Shown piece after piece: positions 40,768-51,445 of a DNA stretch of 64,000 nt. Below the pieces are notes generated by a model, which was not told where the DNA came from, made no database searches, and saw only the letters and a program-made list of their open reading frames with translations. The DNA comes from Trileptium ribeirensis (lineage: Eukaryota > Nematoda > Enoplea > Enoplida > Thoracostomopsidae): the NCBI GenBank assembly GCA_030248225.1, contig JASANE010012049.1, positions 1 to 64,000 of the forward strand, read 5' to 3'. A program made the translations under genes and the position numbers. How positions within the stretch are numbered: position 1 is the first letter of the stretch; every line of letters begins with the position of its first letter.

Positions 40768-40799
40768 TTCTTATTAGGGCACCCGTGCCCTAATAAGAA
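40768..40799. repeat. Perfect 32-bp palindrome
   Basis: TTCTTATTAGGGCAC (40768-40782) and GTGCCCTAATAAGAA (40785-40799) are exact reverse complements around a 2-bp centre. The matching place in the right arm (about 45133-45165) is a decayed version of the same palindrome. CCTAATAAGAACAG also recurs at 41442. Confidence 0.85.
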
Positions 40800-41014
40800 C
40801 AGTCACAATATTTTGCATTGCGTTCGTATTAAGAACCCATATTTCAATAAGAACAGTTTCCGAAGTTTTAAAAAACAAAATGCAGTTACTAGAAGACATA
40901 ACACTTGGATCAATAAAACTCATTAAATTTTGTAGTTAACTGATGTAACACCACAACCCAATTCTTTTCCTCACTGTTGCATATCAAAATCGTCATCAAT
41001 AAACTTTTGTTTCT

Positions 41015-41338
41015 TTACGCAAATTCGACAATAATACTCATCATCTTCATCAAAGAAAACGGCAAACAGTCGCGGAAAATGTAGCGTTCACATCCCCCTA
41101 CACATTTCAACCAACAACAGTCTGAGTCCTCATATTCAATGCCGCATGCAATGCAACAGTTGTCGTTGAGTTCGACGCCAGAAATATCACTGTCGATATT
41201 TGCTGTTGCAGCAACCTCTTCACTCGAGGATGAGACCGGAGAAGCAGGGCGCTTTTGAAGCTTTGATGAAACAGGCTGTTTTCCCTTTCCCGAGTCAGGA
41301 ACTTGGGCAGATCCTGAGTCCCCAGTCCCATAACCCAA
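41015..41338 (-). pseudogene. Cys-rich, PHD-finger-like coding fragment, left-arm copy
   Basis: The 107-codon open frame starts at TTG, so the true start or an upstream exon is unknown. Residues 1-60 are Ser/Lys/Glu-rich and look disordered. Then follow Cys62-x2-Cys65, Trp76, Cys79-x3-Cys83 and Cys91. After residue 94 a second frame continues with DEDDEYYCRIC, adding the last Cys-x2-Cys pair, so a one-base shift splits the domain. The spacing resembles a PHD (C4HC3) zinc finger, except that Phe88 occupies the usual His position. Cys-rich or PHD-like tails are known at the C-terminus of some DNA-transposon transposases, so this could be the end of a transposase. No catalytic DDE/D region is visible nearby. 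It is read outward, away from the centre of the inverted repeat. Confidence 0.45.
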
Positions 41339-42920
41339 TATAAGAATAAAATTATACTAACAACGTACTCTGTAAATGTAAAGTACAAAATGTAGCTTCA
41401 ACCAAGGAAAAATTGGAATATATAGGCACGTAAAAATATATGCCCTAATAAGAACAGTAAGGTGTTATTATTAGGCACTGACCTTATTAGGCTGGTTGAC
41501 TATACACTAAAATAGGGGCGCAGCCACTGGTGAAGGGGAAGCAAGGGAGCCGCCCCTCCCAGAATTTTCTAAGGCATCGATGCCCCCAATATTTTTGTAA
41601 CAGTTTCGTAGTCTTGAAAAAATTTGCGCCGTCTCGCCCGGAACCTTAACACAAACGCTTCGCAGCCACCACCCTGAGTGAAAAAATCGCGCGCCCGGGA
41701 CTATTATTGCAGAAAAATTTCCTCACGTAATCCGATTTGTACCAATTTTTAACAAATTTATCCCCACTTTTGTCTGTTTTTAATGACTTTCTCGTTCGCC
41801 GTGTCGGGTGTGGGGGTGCTGGGCGACTTATTTGACAAATCCTTGTCCCTCCTCCAAGGACATGAAAGACCCGCCCCAACAAAGAAATCGTGGAGCCGCT
41901 ACTGCCCTAAATACAACCTTACACTGACATTTATCCCTATAACAAACAGAGGTGTTATGAATGACCGATAAAATTTTAAATATGGGAAAGAGCCCCAGAA
42001 CCCATTCGCGTCCTAAATCATGACATTTAAATGTCATTAAAATATATAAAGCAAATATTTGCTAAAATATTTGTATCTGCGAACGTATTTATGCTATAAT
42101 CAGTTTATTCGTCCGTTTGTATCTCGTCCTACCACATTAGTGCAGTTGTTTTATTGGATTAGTTTCTGCTCAAAAACCTACAGCTGTTCGAAAGCTGGGA
42201 AGCCTGTCAGCCGAAAACTGTCTTTGAAGTTTAGCGTTCAGCTTTTTTAAAAACCGTGTGTTTTTCAATTGCTTTTTAACAAAGCTCTTGTGTTTTCCAC
42301 CACAGTTGCCTGTTGAATCACGACTGTTTTAGACAATCATGCAGCACTGCGCTGTTATGACGGCATCATAGCTTGTACACGCAAAGAATATATAGCCTAG
42401 CTGTGTTGAAATAACCCTTTCAAAAATTATAGATGCTGTGTGCAGAAATTGATATCACGCATTCAGTATAGCTAATGAGCTATTGGCAATTCTTGATATT
42501 TTAACTTATTAATGTAGCGATTTACAAATCTATGAATCTATAAGACAATATTTAGAGCTGTGGTTGGAAGCTCGCACTAAGCACATGAAAGGATATTTAG
42601 GCGATCATTCAGTAGGGAAGCCTATCCGAACAGATGAAATCTAAACATTAGACCACTGAAATTAGATTCGCGTTATGTAATTTCATGATCAGTGATCTGT
42701 TGATTGCATCATATAGGCCTCGCGCTTGCACACGACTTAAAATTTAAATAACAGTCGTCAATGTGGGTTACAATTCCAAATTGTCAGTTAAAATTTTGCG
42801 CAATTTATTTAGCGAATTTAGACGTGCTAACACTACTTAAACTTTTGAAGGATGCAACAAATTAACAGAACGAATATTGAAAATTTTTGAAACAAAATAT
42901 AACAAATCATTGCAAACTTT

Positions 42921-43000
42921 TAGTTTGAACCAGCTTTTATCTAAATTTGAATGCAATTGGATACGGAGAAATGTGATGATTCGTGGTAGTTCAAAATTTG
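42921..43000. other. Spacer (loop) of the large inverted repeat
   Basis: This 80-bp single-copy segment between the arms begins TAGTTTGAACCAGC and ends GGTAGTTCAAAATTTG. TTTGAAC / GTTCAAA allow a short inner pairing. No gene is present. Confidence 0.75.
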
Positions 43001-44542
43001 AAAGTTTGCAATGATTTGTTATATTTTGTTTCAAAAATTTTCAATATTCGTTCTGTTAATTTGTTGCATCCTTCAAAAGTTTAAGTAGTGTTAGCACGTC
43101 TAAATTCGCTAAATAAATTGCGCAAAATTTTAACTGACAATTTGGAATTGTAACCCACATTGACGACTGTTATTTAAATTTTAAGTCGTGTGCAAGCGCG
43201 AGGCCTATATGATGCAATCAACAGATCACTGATCATGAAATTACATAACGCGAATCTAATTTCAGTGGGGTCTAGTGTACAGATTACATCTGTTCGGATG
43301 GGCTTCACTGTAAATGCGTCGCTAAATATCCTTTCATGTGCTTAGTGCGAGCTTCCAACCACAGCTCTAAATATTGTCTTATAGATTCATAGATTTGTAA
43401 ATCGCTACATTAATAAGTTAAAATATCAAGAATTGCCAATAGCTCATTAGCTATACTGAATGCGTGATATCAATTTCTGCACACAGCATCTATAATTTTT
43501 GAAAGGGTTATTTCAACACAGCTAGGCTATATATTCTTTGCGTGTACAAGCTATGATGCCGTCATAACAGCGCAGTGCTGCATGATTGTCTAAAACAGTC
43601 GTGATTCAACAGGCAACTGTGGTGGAAAACACAAGAGCTTTGTTAAAAAGCAATTGAAAAACACACGGTTTTTAAAAAAGCTGAACGCTAAACCGAAGAC
43701 AGTTTTCGGCTGACAGGCTTCCCAGCTTTCGAACAGCTGTAGGTTTTTGAGCAGAAACTAATCCAATAAAACAACTGCACTAATGTGGTAGGACGAGATA
43801 CAAACGGACGAATAAACTGATTATAGCATAAATACGTTCGCAGATACAAATATTTTAGCAAATATTTGCTTTAAGAATTGTGTTTTAAATGACATTTAAA
43901 TGTCATGATTTAGGACGCGAATGGGTTCTGGGGCTCTTTCCCATATTTAAAATTTTATCGGTCATTCATAACACCTCTGTTTGTTATAGGGATAAATGTC
44001 AGTGTAAGGTTGTATTTAGGGCAGTAGCGGCTCCACGATTTCTTTGTTGGGGCGGGTCTTTCAGGGTCCTTGGAGAGAAGGGACAAGGATTTGTCAATAA
44101 GCTGCCAAGACTCCTCACACCGACACGGGCGAACGAGAAAGTCATTAAAAACAGACAAAGTGGGGATAAAATTCGTTAAAAATTGGTACAAACTGGATTA
44201 CGTGAGGAAATTTTTCGAAATAATAGTCCCGGGCGCGCGATTTTTTCACTTCAGGTGGTGGCTGCGAAGCGTTTGTGTTAAGGTTCCGGGCGATATGGCT
44301 AAAATTTTTCCAAGACCACCAAACTGTTACAAAAATATTGGGGGCATTCCATGCCTTAGAAAATTCTGGGAAGGGCGGCTCCCTCGCTTCCCCTTTACCA
44401 GTGGCTGTGCCCCTATTTTAGTGTATAGTCAACCAGCCTAATAAGGTCAGTGCCTAAGAATAACACCTTATGCTGTTCTTGATCAGGGCATATATTTTTA
44501 GGTGCCTATATATTCCAATTTTTCCTTGGTTGAAGCTACATT

Positions 44543-44985
44543 TTGTACTTTACATTTACAGAGAACGTTGTTAGTATAATTTTATTCTTATATTGGGTTA
44601 TGGGACTGGGGGAACAGGAATCTGCCCAAGTTGGAGATCTTAAAGGCAAAAGCAGCCTGTTTCATCAAAGCTTCAAAAGCGCCCTGCTTCTCCGGTCTGA
44701 TCCTCGAGTGAAGAGGCTGCTGCAACAGAAAATATCGACAGCTATATTTTGGTGTTGAAACCAACCACAACGGTCTGCATTGCATGCGGCATCGAATATG
44801 AGGACTGATACTGTTGTTGGTTGAAATCTGTAGGGGATGTGAATGCTACATTTTCCGCGACTGTTTGCCGTTTTCTTTGATGAGAAAGATGATGAGAATT
44901 ATTGTCGAATTTGCGTAAAGAAACAAAAGTTTATTGATGACGATTTTGATATGCAACAGTGAGGAAAAGAATTGGGTTGTGGTGT
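44543..44985 (+). pseudogene. Cys-rich, PHD-finger-like coding fragment, right-arm copy
   Basis: This is the inverted counterpart of the minus-strand fragment in the left arm. It has the same upstream bases (TTTACAGAGAACGTTGTTAG), the same Ser/Lys-rich stretch and the same Cys-x2-Cys start. It carries more stops and frame changes: the first CxxC is followed by a TGA, and part of the second Cys pair is lost. Both copies are therefore probably non-functional, and this one has decayed further. Like the left copy it is read outward. Confidence 0.4.
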
Positions 44986-45255
44986 TACATCAGTTAACTA
45001 CAAAATTTAATGAGTTTTTATTGATCCAAGTGTCACGTCTTCTAGTAACTGCATTTTGTTTTTTAAAACTTCGGAAACTGTTCTTATCGAAATATGGGTT
45101 CTTAGATACAACGACGCAAAATATTGTGACTGTTCCCATTAGGGCAATGGTGCCCCAATAAGAAAACATTACCGCACAGTCATTTTGATTAAGCGTACAG
45201 AAGCCTTATAACGGCTAAATCTAAAGTTGTTTTGACAGCAAATGCGAGCAATACG

Positions 45256-45318
45256 TAACTGAACGTACACCACAAAATACGTATTGCTCTGTAAGTGCTA
45301 GTACTGAATATTGCTAAA
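45256..45318. other. Flank of the inverted repeat
   Basis: About 60 bp of unmatched AT-rich DNA immediately right of the right arm. Confidence 0.4.
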
Positions 45319-45658
45319 GGAAAGATTTCCTATGAAATTTCATTGGTGAATGTAAGGGAATGTTATCATTAACATAAAGCTAATTTTGGCATTTGACTAA
45401 TTATAATTCTCCCTTAATTATAAATGCGAAAAAATATAGGAAATATTTCCTAAATGAAATCAATACTGAATATTCAGTACTAATTTTCTTACTATTACGG
45501 AAACTTTTCCTTTACGACATTTATTCCTACGTATACATATGTATATAAAAGAAATTTTTTCTTATGGTAATAGGGAATAAATTCATAAAGTATATTATTA
45601 AGGAAAAATTTCCTACATATGAGGGAATATTTTTCTTATGATAAGGGAACAATATTCC
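45319..45658. repeat. Cluster of five GGAA(A)...TTCC dyad motifs
   Basis: GGAAAGATTTCC (45319), GGAAATATTTCC (45439), GGAAACTTTTCC (45499), GGAAAAATTTCC (45602) and GGAACAATATTCC (45646) are near-perfect 12-13-bp palindromes within 340 bp. A further dyad, ACTGAATATTCAGT, lies at about 45464-45480. Irregular spacing (120, 60, 103 and 44 bases) argues against a simple tandem repeat. Confidence 0.6.
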
Positions 45659-45840
45659 AACCAGGAAGTATTCCTTTTTAAATACTGGTAATTTCAGGTA
45701 TAAAAGCTGAGCTTGACATCTGTCGAGAGCGTTGACTGGTGACTCCAAATCCAGACATTTTTCAAATCGTAACGATTGCGTTGCGTTTATCATAAAAGTA
45801 TGGGCCAATGTTACCTTTATTGGCGGAAATGAAATGCATG
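45659..45840. other. Unassigned spacer
   Basis: Nothing recognised. Confidence 0.35.
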
Positions 45841-45961
45841 CCATGCCGTTCTCGATATACTAAGCCTAAGTCGTAGTCTTAGCTGGGGTTTCTATATGAG
45901 CCATATACTATTGTATTCTTGTTTCTAACATTATAATGTCCGGCCTCTAAAAGTGACATGG
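45841..45961 (+). repeat. Dispersed repeat, copy A
   Basis: The copy begins CCATGCCGTTCTCGATATAC, continues with CTAAGCCTAAGT and ATATGAGCCATATACTA, and ends CTCTAAAAGTGACATGG. The same blocks in the same order and orientation occur at 57009-57173. The copies differ by substitutions and by extra CTAAG reiterations in copy B. It may be a short interspersed element fragment. Confidence 0.65.
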
Positions 45962-48546
45962 GCAAAATAATACCTATTAATCATGGAAATATATAAAAAG
46001 ATATTTTTTTATGATTATTAATATACATCTTACTATTATGATCCGGAGAAAACACGCTATCAAGCTTTTAGCATAACTAGTGAAACTAGATCGCAATACG
46101 GTTTTGCTGTTTTCCAAATAGTTATTTTAAATCCGCTTTCCCAAAAGCGTTTTAATTACTCAATGTTTGATATTGCACCTTTCCAGCAACCACAGAATTA
46201 TATAATTATAGTTCAGAAATTAAAAAACGTATAGGGACTGGTATTCCGAAAAATTATTTTGCTCACAAATATAATTTTTGCAAATAATATATATATATAG
46301 AACCTGTCCTTAAGGGACTCTTTTACTGAGCACTTATAAATGAATCGCGGCGCTTGGAAAGCAATATAAATCCGAACGATAACATCAAAATGCTCGTCTT
46401 TTTTCATACCGCAGCCGGATTCATATGTAATGACGTTTCATTTCTTTTTCATACGAAAGTCTTATAAGATTGCCTTTATCAGGGTATCGCAATGATACAA
46501 TAACTTCTGGGACGTAATTCTTAAATTGAGACAAATAGAAATCCTGATATTTTCAAGTATATATATCGCCACTTGCATTCTTTTTCTCCATATAACCAGT
46601 CCAACCGGAGCTTCAACGTTGCGTAATGGAAATTGCAATGTGCACCTTGTAATAAAAATACTCGATAGTGAAAGTGCTCAAAGTCGGTTGGTCATCCTTA
46701 TTCCAGTGAATTCACACTGAAGTGTAAGACTGGCTAATTTTTATCAAACAACCTAATATACCCCAAGTCCTAGATGCGTCACGATTGTCTGTCTGGGCTG
46801 TATAAAACTAATAGGCTTGACATAATTATACACATAATATATACTCTAATGAACGTATGGCACCCCTATCTACGTGTATGATATTGTGGTATGATGCCGT
46901 GAAGTATTAATAACAGAGGGTATCTTCATTTTTGCAAGACTAAAAATAAGACTATTTACAAAGAAACGAGATAGCAAATTCAATCATACTGGCGATCGTA
47001 TATCGCAACTTAACTTGAATCATATATACATTTAGAAAAACGACGATATGAAAAGTGACTCAAAATACAGGTTTTTTAGCATTTTTATTCACGAGCTGCT
47101 CATCAGTTTCTGTGATATGCTACGTATAACTTCACATTCACGGGAGAAAACAACGCACTGGTCGCCAAAGTACAGAGTAGCGATATTACTTTATGACATA
47201 ATATGAAAACAAGGTCTCAGCTGTTTCGCTACGGCAATAATGGAATATTTTGTTACAAGACTGTGTTTTATTGGCACAAACGACACTTGACATAACCGTC
47301 TATCACGACTCATAAATGTATGGCTTGACGGGAGAGTCTATCACCGTGTGACTTAAATATCGAGGATTTTAATTTAACCATATGAATAATCTATGAGCTA
47401 AAAACTATGCACCTCCAAGCTGCTATGCGCGTATGAAAACGCCTTTTTAGTGTCAATTTCTGAATATGGTAAATCATGACCTGTGCTGAAAACATATATT
47501 GCCAGATTCAATCAATTATTTGTTGAGCAATCAATTTGTTTTAACTGCGACAGCTTGCAGTCAATTATTTACACACGAATGAACAAAGGCTGTTTTCCCC
47601 ATCGATCAAGACGCTTTAAGAGGGCATCGCTGGCTTTCGCTTGACCCAGTGCATGAGACTGCTAAGTTATTGAGTCTCCCAAAACGAATTACTTAAGAAA
47701 CAATATTTTGCCTAGCTCCAAATAGGGCACACAATGATCGACTACGCCGCATTTTATTTTCTCACTAACGGCTTTCACCCAAACCAAACGTTCGATATGA
47801 TCAAAAGTATCAGCAAGTTGTCACCGCCGTGTTAGCAAGGATAACTTTTAATTGAATTTTTTCACGACCGTACTCTCGGATTATCTTCGTGATTGCTCCT
47901 TACAGAGGTAGCAGTGACTGACAGATCCTGCCAGCTCCGGTTCTTTATTCTTTTCCTAAGCTTAGCTAAACTTAATTGAACATTTAAGTCATGTTTTCTG
48001 CATTTATGTTTCGACGTATTTCATACAGCACAGTGCATTTTCTTATTCGCTGTACTACAACTCGGTTATCACCTATTATCATCATTCAATACCCTTCTGG
48101 AAACATTTAGCTTTTCCGTTAGCGATGGCACTACAAAAATGACCCTTTTACATCTCATTCAATATAAAAACAAAACAACAAATTACAAATAATCAATGAT
48201 AATATGAAAACAAAATTAATTTCGTGTAATATGTGAACAACATTCTCTATGCGAAACCCCACAGCACGTTACTCTTTCATGGATTTAAATCCGGCGCAGC
48301 CTCGACCTTCGATAAACGCTCAGTTATCAATACTCCTTGGATACTACCCAACACAAAAAGCGATTCCCGTTTTACTCTCAAGCTTAGACTACCCCACAGT
48401 CACTTGACGAAGTCCCTGGTTCCCTCATTACGCCGCACAAAGCATACCACAAATATGCGCCGATTAAGATCTCCCTGAACTACCATAAATAAATTCCCTC
48501 AGTAGATGAAAAATGCCGGTTTTACCCCCCCTCCCGGAGGAGTTCT
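45962..48546. other. Unassigned AT-rich DNA
   Basis: No gene or structured repeat recognised. The ORFs are 64-81 codons and unremarkable. 48520-48540 has CCCCCCTCCCGGAGG, a small GC patch. Confidence 0.45.
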
Positions 48547-48604
48547 CATACAAATTTTGTGTGATTACGAAATCGAAGCGGGGAGCCATGATTAGTCATC
48601 ATAG

Positions 48605-48790
48605 GTATGTTAGCTATGTACATAATGTATATAAATATGTGTATGTGTATATTATATAGATTTATAACATATATTGCACACATACATACATGTATGTATC
48701 TCCTATATGCTACACACCTACTGTTTGTGTATATATGTATTGACATACATGTCTACTTCACATATATATATAAATACATACACATATAGC
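48605..48790. repeat. TATGTA/CATACA microsatellite-like tract
   Basis: This is an imperfect alternating purine-pyrimidine tract of ATGTATAT, CATACATACATGTATGTAT and ATATATATAAATACATAC. The open frames on both strands here are products of the simple sequence, not genes. Confidence 0.75.
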
Positions 48791-48886
48791 TTTAATTTTT
48801 GTTCATTTGATAAGCTGAAATATTAAGGTGTCTCTGTTAAAATTAATTCTTTTTAATAAAACAGAAACGTTACGTCAACTCAACCT

Positions 48887-49047
48887 CATGCATAAAACTC
48901 AGAATATTTAATTACTTGACGCTCATTAATTATGCAAACGCCATATGCCAAGATATCTCATTAGCTATGCACAAAAAAACAGAATATTTAATTAGGTCAG
49001 TCTCATCTAATATGCAAGCACCTTATGTTCATTATTAGGCTGCAGCT
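48887..49047. repeat. 80-bp tandem duplication
   Basis: CAGAATATTTAATTA occurs at 48900 and 48980, followed in both copies by TCATTAATTATGCAA / TCATCTAATATGCAA and then CGCCATATG / CACCTTATG. These are two diverged copies offset by 80 bases. Confidence 0.65.
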
Positions 49048-49440
49048 TGGTTTTAAATAAGGTTTCATTTGACTCGTGACGTTATCATGCATGGTCGTAT
49101 TTATAGCTCTCTGTTTTATTCTACCCAAACTAATAATAAATAATACGTAGTAGTATAGTAGGAGTAATACGAACAACGAGTATTCGAGGATCCAAAATTT
49201 CGGTTCATGTATTGAGTCATTGGTTTCTTGTTTTAATGTATGGGGTCATTAGGCTTTATTATTGCAGTCATTAGCTGCGTACCGGTCTGTTATTGGAACG
49301 GTAATTATGGGGTATCGGCTTGTACCATGGTGTCAGCGTGTGCCGGGTACTTGTTCCAAGGATATTATATCACGAATGTATATATATATATGTATATTGC
49401 AAGTTCAAACGTTTCGCCCGTACCAAGGGCCTCATCAGGC
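49048..49440. other. Unassigned spacer
   Basis: It contains CGTTTCGCCCGTACCAAGGG and GCCTCATCAGGCGGAAAG at 49400-49447. The GCCTNNNNAGGC-type inverted words resemble ends of dispersed repeats in other invertebrate genomes, but I cannot name it. Confidence 0.35.
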
Positions 49441-49920
49441 GGAAAGGCTATTTTAGGGGTACAAAATACTGTTTTATTGCAATATAGGGGTACGTTAGTG
49501 AAATTTAGGGGCACAAAATAGCAAAAATGTGTAATTTTAGGGGTACACAAATGGTAAAATTACTAATTTAGGGATACAAAATGCCGCAAATATGTAATTT
49601 TAGGGGTACAAATATGGTATTTTTGGGGTACAAACACTTTTGCTGCAACATAGGGGTACGTCTTAGGGGTACAAAAAGGCTATTTTAGGGGTACAAAATA
49701 CTGTTTTATTGCAACATAGGGGTACATTACTGAAATTTAGGGGCACAAAATAGTAAAAATGTGTAATTTTAGGGGTACACAAATGGTAAAATTACTTATT
49801 TAGGGATACAAAATGCCACAAATATGTAATTTTATGGTACATAGGTGGTAAATATATACAATCTAGGGGTACAAATGGTAAAAAATATATCATTTAGTGG
49901 TATAAACTTGCGAAAATAAT
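49441..49920 (+). repeat. Hierarchical repeat of TAGGGGTACAAA motif, higher-order period 233 bp
   Basis: The short motif TTTAGGGGTACAAAA recurs about 16 times with spacers of 10-20 bases. On top of this, the block starting GGCTATTTTAGGGGTACAAA at 49444 recurs at 49677 with the same order of variants: TACTGTTTTATTGCAA, GAAATTTAGGGGCACAAAAT, TTTAGGGATACAAAATGCC. That gives a second-level duplication of about 233 bp. Motifs decay toward 49920. Confidence 0.85.
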
Positions 49921-50509
49921 GATAAAAGTGGTAATTTAATAGTCAAAGTGTACAAATCCGGTTATAAAAGTTAAAAAAGTATGAAAATTCTGTAAAATAT
50001 AATAGTGTATATTGGAAAATTTTGCGTACAAGCACAAATTTTTAACATTTTATTCAGTTGTTTGTGATATAATTGCATATTTTTATAGCATTTTTCTCAT
50101 CTAGTCAGAAAATTTTCACAAAACCACAACTTTTTTTCGATCATTTGATCACCATTTACATGATTTTATCAAAAATATGAAGATGTTAACTAAATTTCTC
50201 ACTAAATTCACAACAGAAACGGCTTATGCTAAGAAATTTCTAACATTTTAACTATAGATATTTGCTTGGTAATCGTTGATGAGACGTGAATTTCCACTGG
50301 CAACGTGACCAGTATGACCATGTACAAAGTGTTTACTGAAGTGGAGAAACATAAGCGACCGTTCGCAAACGTAACAACAATAATTATGTACGAATGCGTC
50401 TAAACAGATTATGGAAACACTCTGACTGCAAATTATTTTATTTATGATATTTTCTTATAGATATGTATTTATATATGTAGAAATTTATATATTGACTGGG
50501 ATATCGTTT
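49921..50509. other. Unassigned AT-rich DNA
   Basis: Nothing recognised. No LINE endonuclease is visible upstream of the CR1-like fragment. Confidence 0.4.
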
Positions 50510-50519
50510 TCAACAATAA

Positions 50520-51445
50520 TAATATCGATAATATCTGGACCACATTCAGAAAAAAATTGATGTAATGTCCTTATTGATATGGTCCCACTGTCAACCTCAT
50601 ACAATTTCCAAAAACCCATCTGGTGTGACTATCGTTGTGAACGTGCAATGCGTACTAAACAAAACTGTGATCGCCGTTATAAACGAACAAATTCAGCACA
50701 GGCCTACAATTGCTACATGAGAGCAAGCGAACGTGTTGCATCGGAAATGAAACGATCTATTTTAACATGAAAAGAATTCGTCTCAAAATATCGATAAAGA
50801 CAAAAATCATTCTTTACATACGCCCGCAAACAGTCAATTCGAACTCAAATTGGACCTCTCCGCACGGAAACAAATTGATTAACTGTAGATCTATCATTGA
50901 AGATGCCGAAATACTTAATAGATATTTTAACTCTGTTTATAATACTCAAGTATTTTAAGAACCCTTTTTTCCACGCCGCACTCAAGTAATCCTAGACACT
51001 TTTGAATTAACTGAACACATTGTGAATGATTTGTTAAGCGGCTTTAAACTCATGTGCCACCCATGGAAATGACAACATACCAGATGTGTTTCTTAAAAAA
51101 ACTAGAGCGGGCTTGAAGACACCACTAACTATGTTATTTGAAAAGTCCTTACAACCCGGTGACGTTTCGCAAGAAAAGCGAAAAGCAAATGCAGTGCCTG
51201 TTCATAAAAAAGGGCCGCATAACCTTGTTGAGAATTTCCGACCTATTAGTTTGATTTCTGCCGTGTGTAAGGTCATGGAAACGAATGTGCGTAATGCATT
51301 AATAAATCATCGCGAGAGCAATCAGTTATTATACTCAACACATCATGGTTTTGTTAGTCCACGCTCAACGGTCACTCAACTTCTGTCGTACCGAAACTTT
51401 GCTACAAATGATATAAATAGCGGAGACAGTTTGGACGTAGTGCAG
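50520..51445 (+). pseudogene. CR1-like reverse transcriptase, N-terminal part
   Basis: This fragment would belong to the polymerase that copies LINE RNA into DNA at the target site. The first frame (50579-50770) has the basic stretch with an aromatic PIW start that precedes the RT in CR1 elements. A second frame holds EDAEILNRYFNSVYNTQV. The third (to 51451) has GNDNIPDVFLKK, VHKKGPHNLVENFRPISLIS, CKVMETNVRNALINH and HHGFVSPRSTVTQLL. These are RT motifs 1 and 2 (the PISL and HGF...RS...QLL signatures). The reading frame must switch at least twice. Similarity breaks after SGDSLDVV, where the catalytic Asp-containing motif A (DFxKAFD) should follow. It is a decayed copy. Confidence 0.8.

Larger units (their letters stand above)
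40680..45255. mobile_element. Very large inverted repeat (foldback-like), arms about 2.25 kb, 80-bp spacer
   Basis: The left arm (about 40680-42920) reads as the reverse complement of the right arm (about 43001-45255), with the axis near 42960. Matches run from CATTTGCTGTCAAAACAACTTT at the far left to TTGTTTTGACAGCAAATG at the far right. At the middle they run to CATTGCAAACTTT (42908-42920) and AAAGTTTGCAATG (43001-43013). The inner arms are nearly identical, while the outer parts differ by more substitutions and small indels. The 80-bp spacer is not repeated. Each arm holds the same order of parts: Cys-rich fragment, a patch with GGAGCCGCCCCTCCC, and an AGCGGCTCCACGATTTCTTTG patch. The structure could be a foldback transposon, a composite inverted insertion or an inverted segmental duplication. 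I find no obvious target duplication at the outer ends. Confidence 0.85.

Noticed and set aside
41783..44191. Frames inside the inverted repeat arms as separate genes
   Set aside because: The same patch is read in both arms on opposite strands, frames are interrupted, and there is no domain apart from the Cys-rich fragment.
48546..48789. Tyr/Ile-rich frames on both strands
   Set aside because: Translation of a TATGTA microsatellite.
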